Shown: positions 11,471 to 24,072 of the stretch, piece after piece
Layout: each line of letters begins with the position of its first letter
Numbering within the stretch: position 1 is the stretch's first letter
Source: Antedon bifida
Lineage: Eukaryota; Echinodermata; Crinoidea; Comatulida; Antedonidae
Assembly: GCA_963402885.1 (NCBI GenBank)
Contig: OY727093.1
Span: 11,667,501-11,731,500 of the forward strand
Reading direction: 5' to 3'
DNA length: 64,000 nt
The notes under the pieces: generated by a model
Database searches by the model: none
The model's input: only the letters and a program-made list of their open reading frames with translations
Told to the model about the DNA's origin: nothing
Translations under genes and position numbers: made by a program

Positions 11471-13089
11471 GTAAGGGTAAACTTACATTATTATAAATAA
11501 GTCGAGCACTTAAACTAAGTATGTAAGAATTAAGTTAAGTAAAGCAGCGTAGTAGAGATCACTTCAGTGTATTATCGATCTAATAGACAGCCTCTTTTGA
11601 AATAGGCCTATATAGATAATTGGAGTGCAAATCGCCGTTGTACAGGAAAGTAGGTCTTCATTAGATATAATATACATGATCGATTAATGACGGTTAGCCT
11701 ACACTTTTATAGAAACTACAATATATGAGTGGTATTGGATTTCTCATCAGCATGTCCATCCAACATTCGATTATGGTAACGTGTTACGACAGAAAAAAAT
11801 GAGTTGACCGAAATTTGCCTACGATTATACTATACATATAGAGAGATACAGCACTGGGAATCTGGTGTGCTTGGTTCAATGGACAAGTGAATGAAATAAT
11901 ATCTGGTTGTATATAAAACGACATTTAAACGTAAATATCACAGTACTTATTTTTCCTCAAGTGTTTCCATTACACCATGGGATCTTTTACAAGTGAAATA
12001 AACAAAGTAAAACCATGAATAAATTAACAAAGAAACTGAAATAGAAGAAACTAGAGAAACCATTTTGTGTAAATATAACACATTGTTTGGTCCAGTGATT
12101 GCTGATATAATTTTAATATATAGAATAATTAGTAATCCATAATTTAACTTCTGGGCCGCTATTGTTATATTATTCTTATTTGTGTTTAAATAGTATTATG
12201 TCAACTGATGGTTTGAAGAAGGATGTGTTGGGAATCAACAATACTTGTTAAGTGTTTATTTACCAATGGTCTGTTGTTAAGACCGATTTCAATATGTCCG
12301 TGTTTAAACTAATGCCAGCCTCATTCATTACATTATTCTTCTGAGACTTCAAACAATAGGCAATGTAAAATTGTATAAAACGTGATTTCTCAAAAGCAGA
12401 ACGAATTTACATTGAACACAATCAACCGCACACACGTAAAATTGCTAAACAGATTGAATACAAATTAGGCCTAAGGTTAAGAGATATACTGTGTAGAGAT
12501 TGTAATTAGTTTTGTTGGTTTGTTATTTATACGATGTGCATAGGGTTATGGTAGTTGGCGTGTGTGGCCGCACCGGCCCAGAATAAATATGTTTCAAACA
12601 GATAGTTTGTTTTTGTTGGTTCTTGTATGGGGTGAACGGGGACTGACATGAGATATAGAATATACTTTCTCTATTTGAGCCAATTTACACAGACGAGCGG
12701 TAACGGTAAAACGGAAAAACGTGTCCCACATAGAATCTGTATCTATATCCTGAGCGGGTTTTCGCTCAACCACCCACCGGATTAGCTCCGCGTTTTGTGT
12801 AAATGGGCATAAGAAATAATTAACATAGATTCTATTATGTTTGTTTTCCGCTAGCCGTTTACCGCTTACCTTTACCGACAAACGGACTGGATCCTTTAAT
12901 ACAGGGGTTACAGGGTTATTCTACTGTGCGTTAAATTTAAATTCGATTTTTATAATTATGTATTTTTTAAACTATCATGTTGTTTCAAGCTCTTCCTTTA
13001 GTGTTATTCTGCATTTGTTTTTTTAAATTTTAAAACTTATATTTTAGACCTGCAAGCTGGATTGAAAGATACGCTTGAGTAATCTCCAT

Positions 13090-14244
13090 ATGATGACTTG
13101 GCACACGTCTGACCGACAAAACAGACTACGAAGTAGAAGTCTACACTGGATATTAGATGAGCAAAGATCTATGGGCAGACAAGCAATGTACTTTAGTAAT
13201 ATGGTCAATAGAAAAGATCGTCTGCTAACTGCAGAACATTACAACACAAAGCGCGCCATATCCAGATTTGAAGGCAACTGGTCATCTCAAAGACAGCGAT
13301 CCAATACATCACCTGCGCGACTTCAATGTAATAGTTCTCGCTACTCCCAACTGTCACTGCCTGCTCCACCTATTATTTTACACGGGCAAGGAATATTTGA
13401 AAAAGGACAAGAAGAAACGAATGGACATACACTTGTTATTTCATCTAAAAGTGTTGATAAGTCTGTAAAGAAATTACCTTTCCAATCTTTAGATGAATAC
13501 ATGAGCAAAGTTCGCTATTTCGATCAACAAATAGTAGCGGCTGAAGCTAAAAAAACACTTCTACCACATATATATGTTGAAAAAAAGCGTCAGCTTACAC
13601 CGGCAAGAAAGCCGACGAAAGATAAACAACTCGACCAAATAAGTAGACACTATCAGAAAATTAGTTATCGAATCGAAGACGAACCAGAATATTTTGTGTT
13701 ACCAAAATGCAGAGGGTTGACATCTAGGTCTAACCGTTTGCCGTCTCTCGAGTATCTGTACAATAAAGGAAGAGAGCCTAAATTCAATACTCCAACACCG
13801 ACACCACAAATATCGCGGCAGAATTCTTACGAGAATTTATCAGATATGGTATTAACTGTTGACGACGAATGTGCCTCGATACGAGGAAAATTATTTGATC
13901 ACTGTTTGTCTCATTCATTAACAAAATTAAAATGCTCTGAATTATTAACACATGATGTAAATAATGATAATAAAGCTGTAAAGGTTTTAAATCATTCAGT
14001 TAATATACTGAACTCTGTTAAGAGTCTTCCAAAAGTTACTTTACAATTGCCAGAAATAGTAATAACTCCACCTGTACATAAAGATCTTGAATGTCAATTT
14101 GAAACCTGGCAACAATGGAAGCTTCAAAAGTTGTTATGCCAACGTGAACTTCGAAGACGGGAACTAGTTCGATTGATAGAAGATATTAAAGAATTTAATG
14201 ATTTAAATAAAACATTAGCACAACAGCTTTTCACTCAAACCTAG
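13090..14244 (+). CDS. uncharacterised 384-residue protein
   Basis: One continuous frame of 384 residues opening MMTWHTSDRQNRLRSRS. I chose the ATG at 13,090 because an in-frame stop lies at 13,063 and no ATG precedes it. An acceptor at 13,047 suggests a 5' UTR intron. The protein is basic and hydrophilic with no signal peptide or membrane segment. It is Ser/Arg/Gln-rich in the N-terminal third (HWILDEQRSMGRQAMYF is the most complex stretch). Near the C-terminus is a highly charged helix, roughly residues 340-380 (WKLQKLLCQRELRRRELVRL), that looks coiled-coil-like. I recognise no family. Codon use and length argue for a real gene; a possible AATAAA is at 14,320. Possibly a cytoskeletal or nuclear adaptor, but nothing in the sequence proves a role. 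Confidence 0.6.
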   Translation: MMTWHTSDRQNRLRSRSLHWILDEQRSMGRQAMYFSNMVNRKDRLLTAEHYNTKRAISRFEGNWSSQRQRSNTSPARLQCNSSRYSQLSLPAPPIILHGQGIFEKGQEETNGHTLVISSKSVDKSVKKLPFQSLDEYMSKVRYFDQQIVAAEAKKTLLPHIYVEKKRQLTPARKPTKDKQLDQISRHYQKISYRIEDEPEYFVLPKCRGLTSRSNRLPSLEYLYNKGREPKFNTPTPTPQISRQNSYENLSDMVLTVDDECASIRGKLFDHCLSHSLTKLKCSELLTHDVNNDNKAVKVLNHSVNILNSVKSLPKVTLQLPEIVITPPVHKDLECQFETWQQWKLQKLLCQRELRRRELVRLIEDIKEFNDLNKTLAQQLFTQT

Positions 14245-14269
14245 GCCTATGTATGTTACAAGTTCTTTG

Positions 14270-15125
14270 ATTTTCAATATGACGCATCGGTTTGATTGAG
14301 GGATTCCGATGAATGGGAAAATAAAAAAATAAGGTCGGTTGTAACACAAAATATGGATGTTAATAATAAAACATAAACCATAAAAAATGAGGCTCGACAA
14401 ATGGACATTGTTTAAAACCATGATGGAATTTAGTCCATCAAGGTAAATTGTGACGTAACGACAACATGATGTAATCTCTTTTCATCATGTATCAAGGAGG
14501 AATCAGTATGATCATTTACCAATAGCATTTAGATAAACATTAACCTTGTATTAATCTGCATATACAAAATGTAATTAGCATAACTATTTAGAAATAGATG
14601 ATGCTCCTTTCAAAGAGGAATAGAAAGAATGGACCAAAATACAATTGAAGTAACCGACTGTGTTCAAGCTTGGGAAGAAAGACAACAAACTTGAACAAAC
14701 ATATTGTTAAAAGTAAAGGCTGGTTTGACAATTCCCTTGGTTTGGTAATAAATTGGAATTGGAAGCAAAAACTTGCTAATTGTTTTTGTTCAGAATCAAT
14801 GTTATATGAACATTAATTGCCCGTTTATCTTACATTCTAAAATATAAGACTATTACAGGTAATTTTGGATAAAAAATGGATTTGAGTTTAGTGTCTTGTA
14901 TCGTTTTCAAGAGAGCCTCCCCAAATCTGTAGTACAGCAACCATTGTACAATATTAGTAAATAAATAGCAATCCGTTATTCAAGGCGTGTTATGGAAGAA
15001 ATAATATTGAGATGAAATAGACAGGGTTTTGCTTCTGGCATTGTTCTAACTTCATTAAATCAAATATACGTATTTACTGTATACATTATATAAATTTAAT
15101 ATATTTAATTATTTTATAGGCCTAA
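14270..15125 (+). repeat. decayed duplicate of CMPK2 flank and intron
   Basis: 14,270-14,360 resembles 20,440-20,540, the flank upstream of the second CMPK2-like gene. 14,860-15,110 resembles 17,345-17,600, intron 1 of the first copy (shared GTGTCTTGTATCGTTTTCAA-type sequence, AATAGCAATCCGTTATTCAA, AGACAGGGTTTTGCT). No coding exon survives between them, so this is either a third partial duplication or a rearranged flank. Confidence 0.55.
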
Positions 15126-16135
15126 ATAATTTTTGCGCAATGTTACTATAAAATGGTTTTCTTAAAGTCTTAAGAAGAAATATTCCTTACAAAAAACGCC
15201 GCTCGCTTGTTGACGTAACAATTTGTCATTTTATTGTCACATAATAGTTATTCACGTTAACCAAAAAGTATTTACCTGAAAAAATACTTACATTGTCTGT
15301 CAGGCAATGGTTTTTGGTTAAAATTAAACGTTTCTTTTCTCTTTTTTAAGTGAATAATTTTGTACTTGTTACGGAAGTGAATAACTTTTGTATTTGAAGA
15401 AAGTACAAGAATAATACTTTGATATCACCGGTGTTGATATGTCATAATTGTGCAATTGAAAATGAAAAATAAAAAATACTGAATCTGTAAAAGATGATGT
15501 GCTTATTAAATAATTTAAATAAAAATGATGTCTAAATAATATATTAAAGACCACTAAACAGACTCAATTTCTGTCACTTTAGTTTATTTTATTGCTAAGT
15601 CGGGGGGTCACTTTATCAAGCCTACATGTCAACAAGTGATAAATTACAATATCGGCCTAGATTGACAGTCAAATGGGAGTCATTGTAAATACCCATTGCC
15701 TACTTTAAAACAATGTTTACCATTTTTTCAGTTGCAAAGATTTATCAACTAAAGTCAATTATTTTGTAGAGGTTTATAGTAGACCTTTATGCCAGCACCC
15801 ATGAGAAAAATAATTTATCACAATGGCACTTGAAAGTAGTTGCTATAAAAAAAATTGCTATAAAAACATAAAGTATTGAAGCCAATTGCCCGTTTTTTTA
15901 CATTCTAAAATATTAGACTGTTAGAAGGGATTATGTTAGGCACCCGTTTACAAAATTGACCAAGGTAGGTAATTGTAGACGTACCGGTTGCCTATAAAAA
16001 TTAACCAATTGGAACAACGGCATTTAGCTATCATTGTTATAATAATCGTACAAGCATAATATTACAAGAACCGGTAATGAGTATTAAACCAAAATTCGTT
16101 TGAATATGTGGATTTATTTACAGTGAGTGTACGGG

Positions 16136-19100
16136 ATGGCAAATAATATAGGCCTACATGAATACGGCCAAGATGAAGTGGACTGGCTTAACTGTATATC
16201 TGCCATCGATACAAGTCGCGGAACAGTTTTCTTCTGCAATCGCAAACTCTTATCTTTGCGGCAGGATCTTCAAGTTGTCGGTCACTTTGGTCAGAGTGGA
16301 CAGTTGATGCGTGGCGTTGTAATGTATTCAATAACAGCATACAATCCTATGAATAAAATAATTGAAGTTGTCGAAAATGTTAGACGTAACGAATTTTTAA
16401 TGGAGGATTTACACGCCAAACTTCAGGGTTGTGAGATTTTAAACAATTATTCATTTTTTCCAAACTGTCCGAAACATTTTGAGAGAGGATTCACGATCGT
16501 GTTTCCCCTGGATTATCCAGTTAGTGACCATGATGGAATTGTCTGTGAGTTGGCGGTCAAGTACCATCAAGCCGCCTACTTTCGCAGTGTGATACACAAT
16601 AATGGGGATGTTGAACAGAAATTGATATTAATGATTGATAATAAACCAAAAGAAGTGAATGAAGAGCTGATGGTCATTGAAAGAATCAACTACCACCCGG
16701 CGTTTATGCACCATACAAACCATTCCGTGTTTCATGATTATAGAATTGCTCTCGACGTCTTGTCCCGTGTAAGTGGATTATACATTATTAAAATATACAA
16801 TAAAATAATTGACAGTTCGAGTAGGCCCACGTCTCCTCTGCCATTATTTAACTGCATGATAACGTTTATTCGTAGACAGGTATAACCAAAGGTCGTTGTC
16901 ACAAGTAACATCAATAATGTATGTAATGAAATTATAAATACACTGTTAACATAGGCCTAATTATATATACAGGATTGAAAAAAACCCTCTTTTGGTTTCA
17001 ATGTATTCAGAAAAACAGTTGGGATGGATTTGTTAGGGTTTTGTTTGTTGGCGTACATAATACATGCCGCTTTTTATAAGTTCAAGTAGGCATGGAATAC
17101 ATTGTGCCATTACACTAATTGTGACAATTACATATACTATTTGTATAGCCTCATCGACAACATTATTGAATTACCAGACTCATAAAGGAACCAAATAACT
17201 AATAAAATGCAGTATACAAAGTGTTGGCCTATTTTTCAGACAACTAAGCCTAACAATTGTTTAAATACTTTCCGTGACATACTTGATTTCAAGTACAAAT
17301 TTAAAATGAAAGTAACAAGTGAAATAGACATAGAAAATATTACAATTATTACAGGTAATTTTGAATACAAAATGGATTTGAGTTTAGTGTCTTGTCTCGT
17401 TTTCAAGAGGGCCTCTCCAAATCTGTAGTACAGCAACCATTGTACCTATATTAGTAAATAAATAGCAATCCGTTATTCAAGGCGTGTTATGAGATGAAAT
17501 AATATTAGGATGAAATAGACAGGGTTTTGCTCCTGGCATTGTTCTAACTGCATTAAATCAAATATACGCATTTAGTGTATACATTATAAAAATTAAGTAT
17601 ATTTAGACATTATTGTATATGCCTAACAATCAATATACATTTGTAATGTTTCAGTGGCAATCTAATTGCACCGCAGTGGATGAGTTGATCTCAATCGTTT
17701 CATCTCTTGACGAAAATGAAGCGGTAGTCAACAACAATCTCTATCCTATTATTGCGATAGAAGGTCCAAAATTAAAAGGTAGATGCGATTTTCTTAGACT
17801 AAATTAATTATTATGGTTCAAATATCATACACCGTGTCATCCGTAATCATACTTGATATTATGACTATTTCCAACATTCGTTTCTTGCCACGAGTCTAAA
17901 TATATATTTAAAATACTTAGCAAACAATATAAGTTTGTATACACCATCATGCGTTCAAATGGTTTCTAATATCACAACGTTTATGTATAGCAGACTTCAT
18001 AAGAATTATTATGGAAACAACCTAATGTACTAATTTTTGTTCTGAATGCGTTACATCTATAGGAATATGCCTAGGTACAGTGTGCAGGCAGTTGGGTTCT
18101 TCATTAGGGACAGTGTATTTGAATTCGATTCCTGTTTGTCTACAACACCTTAAAAAATCGTTCGACGCCCAACCTCAGTTGATTCGTGGTGCATTCTATG
18201 CGGTCAGTAATTACATATTGGGGCTGGAGCTTTCTACAAACGCAAAGAATTCACCTGTTTTTGTAGATAGGTATGTCATTAGTTAATTTTAATTAATGTG
18301 ATTTTATGAAGAAAAAAAATGGAGAAGATTGGCTAACCTATTCTGGGAGAACCACATGTGGCTGAGTGTATACGGCTTAATATACTATATTAACCTACGT
18401 AACAATCAACAATGTTTCAATCTCAGTTTCAAGTTTAAATAAATTTTTTTCCAAATTGCTTATTTATAAGATAATTTGATATAAATGATTAGGATAAAGC
18501 AAACATGGAGGGCAAAAAACAAAAGAGCAAAGCTCGTTTTTTAGACAATGTAAAGTTAACCAGTACGTAACAACTTAATTTCTGCTACGTTGTTAAAATT
18601 AAATTGTTACGCTAGGTGTCGATTTTTGTTTATACGTTAGTTGTGACATTAGTGATTGATTATCGATCGTTACATTATATTATTATTAGTGAGCGATATA
18701 CGAATAAAGGAATAGTGATGGAACAGGATAAAAAACGTCAAATATTGAAATATAAAATGATATTGTTGTACTTTACTCACTGTAAGAAGAAATCATAGGA
18801 TTGTTGACTTACTGTGAACTTAGTTTACAAGGTTACTTTTTAAATTTCTTTTGAACAATACGCTAGCTTGCAATCCTAATCTATTATAATGCTTTCCAAA
18901 TTATACTTAAACTCTACAACAATGAATAGGATTGAAATGACTAATAAACTGAATCCCCTTTACCTTTATCATCCTTTTATTTCGCATCAATACAGTATGA
19001 CCTAGATATAACAATGGAATATTCACCCGGAGCGGTCAATTGTTTATTTTTATTCCATCAATATAAAAATAAAAGCTATTTGCGTGTTGTCATGTTATGA

Positions 19101-19743
19101 TCATGCCTATTTTGTTTGTGTTTATAAACTCGGTTTAGGTACTGGAACAGCACTGTTGCACATTGTATTGTTAACGAAGTTGGAGAAGAAATTGGAAACC
19201 TACCACCTAAAAACCACATGGTGTATGACTGGCCAACTCATCTACCAGAACCTACTTCAGTTGTCCTTGTGAGCTGCAAGAAGAAACTAAGACAAATGAA
19301 GGAGAGAAGAGGAAAAACTACGTATGAAAACATGTAAGTTAGAATAAAATTGGATTTATATATATATTTTTTCGATGGGTTTTACACAGAACTGCCTTAT
19401 TAAACGACGGTGAATGTGTTTGAAACATTGTCTATCCTTAATCGAATCGGAAGATACAGATGCATTGTCCGGTTAGATTTGGACACATAAAAACATGAAT
19501 TTTAGCATATGGATTGAAGTATGGATAATTCAGCATGTTTATTGTTGTTGTTTTTTATTCAGGGTTTTCGAAACTTTTCAGCGGATGCGAAATCAATCTT
19601 GGATTGAAATAGACATTGCGCAACAACAATGTACGGATACTACCCACGTAGTCTCACACATTATCGATAAACTCCGGGAAGAAAACTTGTTCTGTATTAA
19701 ATTGCCAACGTCATTCTGCCCTAGCACTGGGCTTCATCCATAA
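16136..19743 (+). CDS. CMPK2: CMPK2-like nucleotide kinase, copy a, degenerate P-loop
   Basis: Five exons: 16136-16768, 17655-17778, 18063-18270 (or from 18075), 19139-19333, 19563-19743; 446 or 442 residues. CMPK2 is a thymidylate-kinase-fold UMP/CMP kinase, mitochondrial in vertebrates. Exon 1 (residues 1-211) is the N-terminal domain of unknown role. The kinase part begins near IIAIEGPKLKG (exons 2-3) and continues LGTVYLNSIPVC, FDAQPQLIRGAFYAVSNYIL, SPVFVDRYWNST and VYDWPTHLPEPTSVVLV, in the order of human CMPK2. The Walker A motif should read EG-x4-GK[ST]; here no lysine or Ser/Thr follows the glycine with either acceptor. The start is the ATG at 16,136, aligned with copy b. The tail ends CPSTGLHP-stop, about 35 residues shorter than copy b, and the downstream bases still match copy b, so truncation is recent. 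AATAAA at 20,195. Confidence 0.8.
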
Positions 19744-20736
19744 ATCTAAGATACCCTTGCTTTTGAGAATTTTCCGGAAAAACACATAATAATAGACGAT
19801 GGAATGGCACATTTGCATATCAGTTTTTTGTGCTGAACTGTCCCGTCTTTGATTCTTAGATCCGGTGGACCAGATAATACAAACACATGAGTGCGTAATA
19901 TTTCATTGATTTTTTAGTAAAAAGCACAATTCCTCCATGGACTGACAATGAGGGACGAATGCATATTAGACAATGTAGGCCTATACCTTGTTTTGCCGCC
20001 TGTGGCACAACAGTGGAACACAAATTATATATCACACAGCAATAATTAAAAAATAATACCTGTAAATGATGTATGAGTATTATTAATATATTATACAATT
20101 TGTGCATTGTACATAATTTTTAATTCGAATTAAATTTTAAATTTTTATATATATTGATTATTTTTAATAATAATGAATAATTTATTGTATATTAAATAAA
20201 TAAAAATAGACAAAATAGGCCTAATTTACAAAGACCAAACCATAATTTTTTCATCTTTCATTATTTAAATAAAAATCTGCTTTGTTTTGAACTTGAATTA
20301 AAGAATAGGGCCTATGCAAATATTAATAAAATCATTATTAAGCAGCTGTTTAATATTTTGAAAAACAGTAGGCTATACGTAAAACAGCAGAGGGCTCTAT
20401 CACGCGACAGGTGCATGAATTACATCATCATTTTCTGTTTTTCAATATGACGCAACAGTTTGATGGATTCCAATGAGAACCGGGATATTTATAACAAAGC
20501 CAATTACTTGCAATAAAAAGAAAGGATGTTAATATAGATAACCATGATATTACCAATTACCAATAAATCATATTCATCATCATGTATGTTTGAAACTGTG
20601 AAGTACTGTATTAATTATGTGGTTAAATTTGTATAATAACATGGAGCCACCGTTTACAAAATCGACTAGGCTAGTAATTGTTGTCATATAAAAATTGACC
20701 AATTGGAGCAACCTTTCTAGCACGCTTCATTTAACA

Positions 20737-20817
20737 ATGTCATTGTTGTATATTAATCGTCTACATACAGTATGCTACGAAAAGCGCCGGTGTATTAAAA
20801 AGTGTATATGCGTTAAG
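20737..20817 (+). other. possible in-frame N-terminal extension of CMPK2-like copy b
   Basis: An in-frame ATG at 20,737 would add 27 residues rich in basic residues (KRRCIKKCICVK) before the ATG used in the main call. Such a sequence could act as a mitochondrial presequence. Copy a has no corresponding ATG, and the conserved MANN start of both copies lies downstream, so I prefer the latter. Confidence 0.25.
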
Positions 20818-23448
20818 ATGGCTAATAATATGGATGAATATGGTCAAGATGAAGTGGACTGGCTTAACTGTATATCTGCCATCGAGACAAGTCGCGGAAC
20901 AGTTTTCTTCTGCGATCGCGACCTCTTGCCTTTGCGACAGGATCTTCAAGTTGTCGGTCACTTTGGTAAGTCTAAGTGTGGACAGTTGATGCGTGGCGTT
21001 GTAATGTATTCAATAACAGCATACAATCCTATGAATAAAAGAATTGAAGTTGTCGAAAATGTTAGACGTAATGCATTTTTAATGGAGGAGTTACAAGCCA
21101 AACTTCCAGGTTGTGAGATTCTAAACAATTATTCATTTTTTCCAAACTGTCCGAAACATTTTGAGAGAGGATTTACGATCGTTTTACCCTTGGATTATCC
21201 AGTTAGTGACCATGATGGAACTGTTTGTGAGTTGGCGGTCAAGTACCATCAAGCCGCCTACTTTCGCAGTGTGATACACAATAATGGGGATGTTGAACAG
21301 AAATTGATATTAATGATTGATAATAAACCAAAAGAAGTGGACGAAGAGCTGATGGTCATTGAGAGAATCAACTACCACCCGGCGTTTATGCACCGTACAA
21401 ACCATTCCGTGTTTCATGATTATAGAATTGCTCTCGACGTCTTGTCCCGTGTAAGTGGATTATAAAATATAATACAGTTTATAAACGTACACTTAATCTG
21501 CTATTATATTACTGATAACGTTGATTCGGCCAGTCTATCGAGTATATAGGCTAATTGTATTTTTTAAATATATTATAAATACATAACAAAATATAAGCTA
21601 AATCATATATTCTCATTTAGTGTATAATGTTAATATTATATATTTCAGTGGCGATCTTGTGCTGCAGTGGATGAGTTGCTCTCCATCATGTCATCTCGTG
21701 CCAAACATGAATTAGCGATTGCTCACGACAACAAAGATCTCCACCCTATTATTGCAATAGAAGGTCCAAAATTAAGAGGTACTTCACGTGATTCTTTTAT
21801 AGTTTAGCATTATGGTTCATACGATATTATAATCATGTAACATTAACATTATATATTATGGTGTATAAAATAAGATGTACATTTTAGATTTGTTGTTTAT
21901 GTTTTCTTATGTTTTTACCTTTTACCTGTTGTAATGTACAATTACATAAAATGTCCCTTTCTTGTGTAAGATCCATGCTATTGCCTTTTTGGTGGCTAAA
22001 TAAATGTGAACTTGAATGTGCATCATGTAACAACGGTAGAGAGATTTCGATTTGTGACAACCTAGGATACGAACATATTGATTCGTTTGTCGTGGCCTGA
22101 ATCCACTGGTCTAGGTTCTAAACTGTGTTTCTGTTCAACTTAATGTTAGTAGAAGATAAATATTTTGGAACATATGATACTTCATACGTTAGTACGTATT
22201 TTCCATACACAAATTGAAACGCCGACTGGTTGGCGAACATAAAACAAACACATTTAATACAGACTTGAGGCAAGTCTAGGAATCTACCAAAACTGTGTCA
22301 AGAAACCAAGATCATTGATTATAATTGATATCAGAACCATCATTATGCGAGTCTTAAAAATGCAAAAATGATTATAACAATTTCAATTTTATTTTTTCCA
22401 AACATGTATTACATAGGAATAGGTGCAGTGTGCAGGCGGTTGAGTTCTTCATTAGGGACAGTGTATTTGAATTCGATTCCTGTTTGTGTACAACACCTTA
22501 AAAAATCGTTCGACGCCCAACCTCAGTTAATTCGTGGTGCATTCCATGCGGTCAGTAATTACATATTGGGACTGGAGCTTTCTACAAACGCAAAGAATTC
22601 ACCCGTTTTTGTAGATAGGTATTTCATCAATAAATTGTAACTTGAAATTATTTGAATTATAAAAATGCATTAGTATGGAACACATCAGCTTGTGTTCATA
22701 TACTAAATAAAGGTTGATTCGTTAACCATTTGCATCGATTTTGGCATTTTTAGTGGCCTATTTTGTTTATGTTTATAAAATTGGTTTAGGTACTGGAACA
22801 GCACTGTTGCACACTGTATTGTTAACGAAGTTGGAGAAGGAATTGGAAACTTACCACCTAGGAACCACATGGTGTATGACTGGCCAACTCATCTACCAGA
22901 ACCTACTTCAGTTGTCCTTGTGAGCTGCAAGAAGAAACTAAGACAAATGAAGAATAGTGGTCCCAAGAGAGGAAAAACTACGTATGAAAATATGTAAGCT
23001 AAAGAAAGTTTAAAACGGTATTTCATATTCATTGATTTGAGATACGATACAAAATCAGTAATCCAAAATAAACTGTCTTACCTTTTCTTTATTTAGTGGA
23101 GAATTGATTTATATATCGGGTTTTTCTTTTGTTTTACTTTGATCTAGGGTTTTTGAAACTTTTCGGCGAATGAGAAACAAGTCTTGGATTGAAATCGACT
23201 TTGCTAAACAACAATGTACGAATACTACCGACGTAGTCTCACACATTATCGATAAACTCCAAGAAAAAAACTTGTTCTCTATTAAATTGCCAACATCACT
23301 CTGCCCTAGCACTGTGCTTCATCCAGAAATGCCTCATGATACCATTGCTTTTGAGACATCCTTACCAGCAAAACATCTACAAATAACAGACGATAGAATG
23401 GAACATTTTGCATTTCCAAGCTGCTCGTGCCCAAGTGTCCCATCATAG
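20818..23448 (+). CDS. CMPK2: CMPK2-like nucleotide kinase, copy b, degenerate P-loop
   Basis: Exons 20818-21450, 21649-21778, 22417-22618, 22790-22993, 23148-23448; 489 residues with the same phases as copy a. Exon 1 differs from copy a by few residues. Kinase landmarks: IIAIEGPKLRG at about 245-255, FDAQPQLIRGAFHAVSNYIL, SPVFVDRYWNST at about 317-327 (the DR of the thymidylate kinase family), then VYDWPTHLPEPTSVVLV and the KTTYENMVFETFRRM lid-side helix. In the alignment with human CMPK2 (EGLDATGKTT) this copy reads EGPKLRGIGA, equal in length but without the phosphate-binding Lys-Thr. An alternative acceptor at 22,423 removes two residues and does not restore it. In vertebrates CMPK2 supplies CTP to viperin in interferon responses; no viperin gene is in view. 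AATAAA at 23,595. Whether it still phosphorylates nucleotides is doubtful. Confidence 0.82.
21840..22040 (+). repeat. LINE 3' UTR-like insertion in intron 2 of CMPK2-like copy b
   Basis: Contains TACATTTTAGATTTG, a run of T-rich text and GGCTAAATAAATGTGAACTT, a 3' end seen in jockey/CR1-type LINEs. Copy a lacks it at the same place. Short ORFs here have no other support. Confidence 0.35.
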
Positions 23449-24072
23449 AGGTTCAATTTCAAAACTTTAAATCCAGATAATAGCATTCCTACGATTGGTT
23501 CTCACCAATAGGTTTTTCACGACGTCGGCGTTTTATAGATTCACCTCTTCATGACTACAGTGTATAACATTTCGTTGGTTTATTTATTCATTATAATAAA
23601 CACTGGGTTGGTCAATTGTTTTCGATAGTTTGGTTATAGTTTCTTTAAAAATGCATAAAACGCACAAAGGATCGGTTTATTTACAACAAGACAACAAACG
23701 ATATTGTATGTGTTATTATTACTTATTTAATTTACCAATTAACCAATACCGTACAATTTTCGAAGTAAAATCAATTACTACAATCAAAGTATCATTATAT
23801 TTATTATTGTTACCTATTAGAGAAATCTTGATCTATTGTAAACGTTGTAATGTTAAGCTTATTTCAAATTAAAATCATCATACTTTTATTACTATTAATT
23901 ATTTTTATTAATTATTATCTAAACTATGTAGATTCATGATTAAGGCTTAGTTCCTACTTGAACGCAGGGACGTAAGTACAACGCAATTTAACCAATCATT
24001 CAACAATTGAATGCAAAACGTTATCAAAAATAATGTTGCTTGTAACATTAATCCATTATCCATTCCAGTTTG

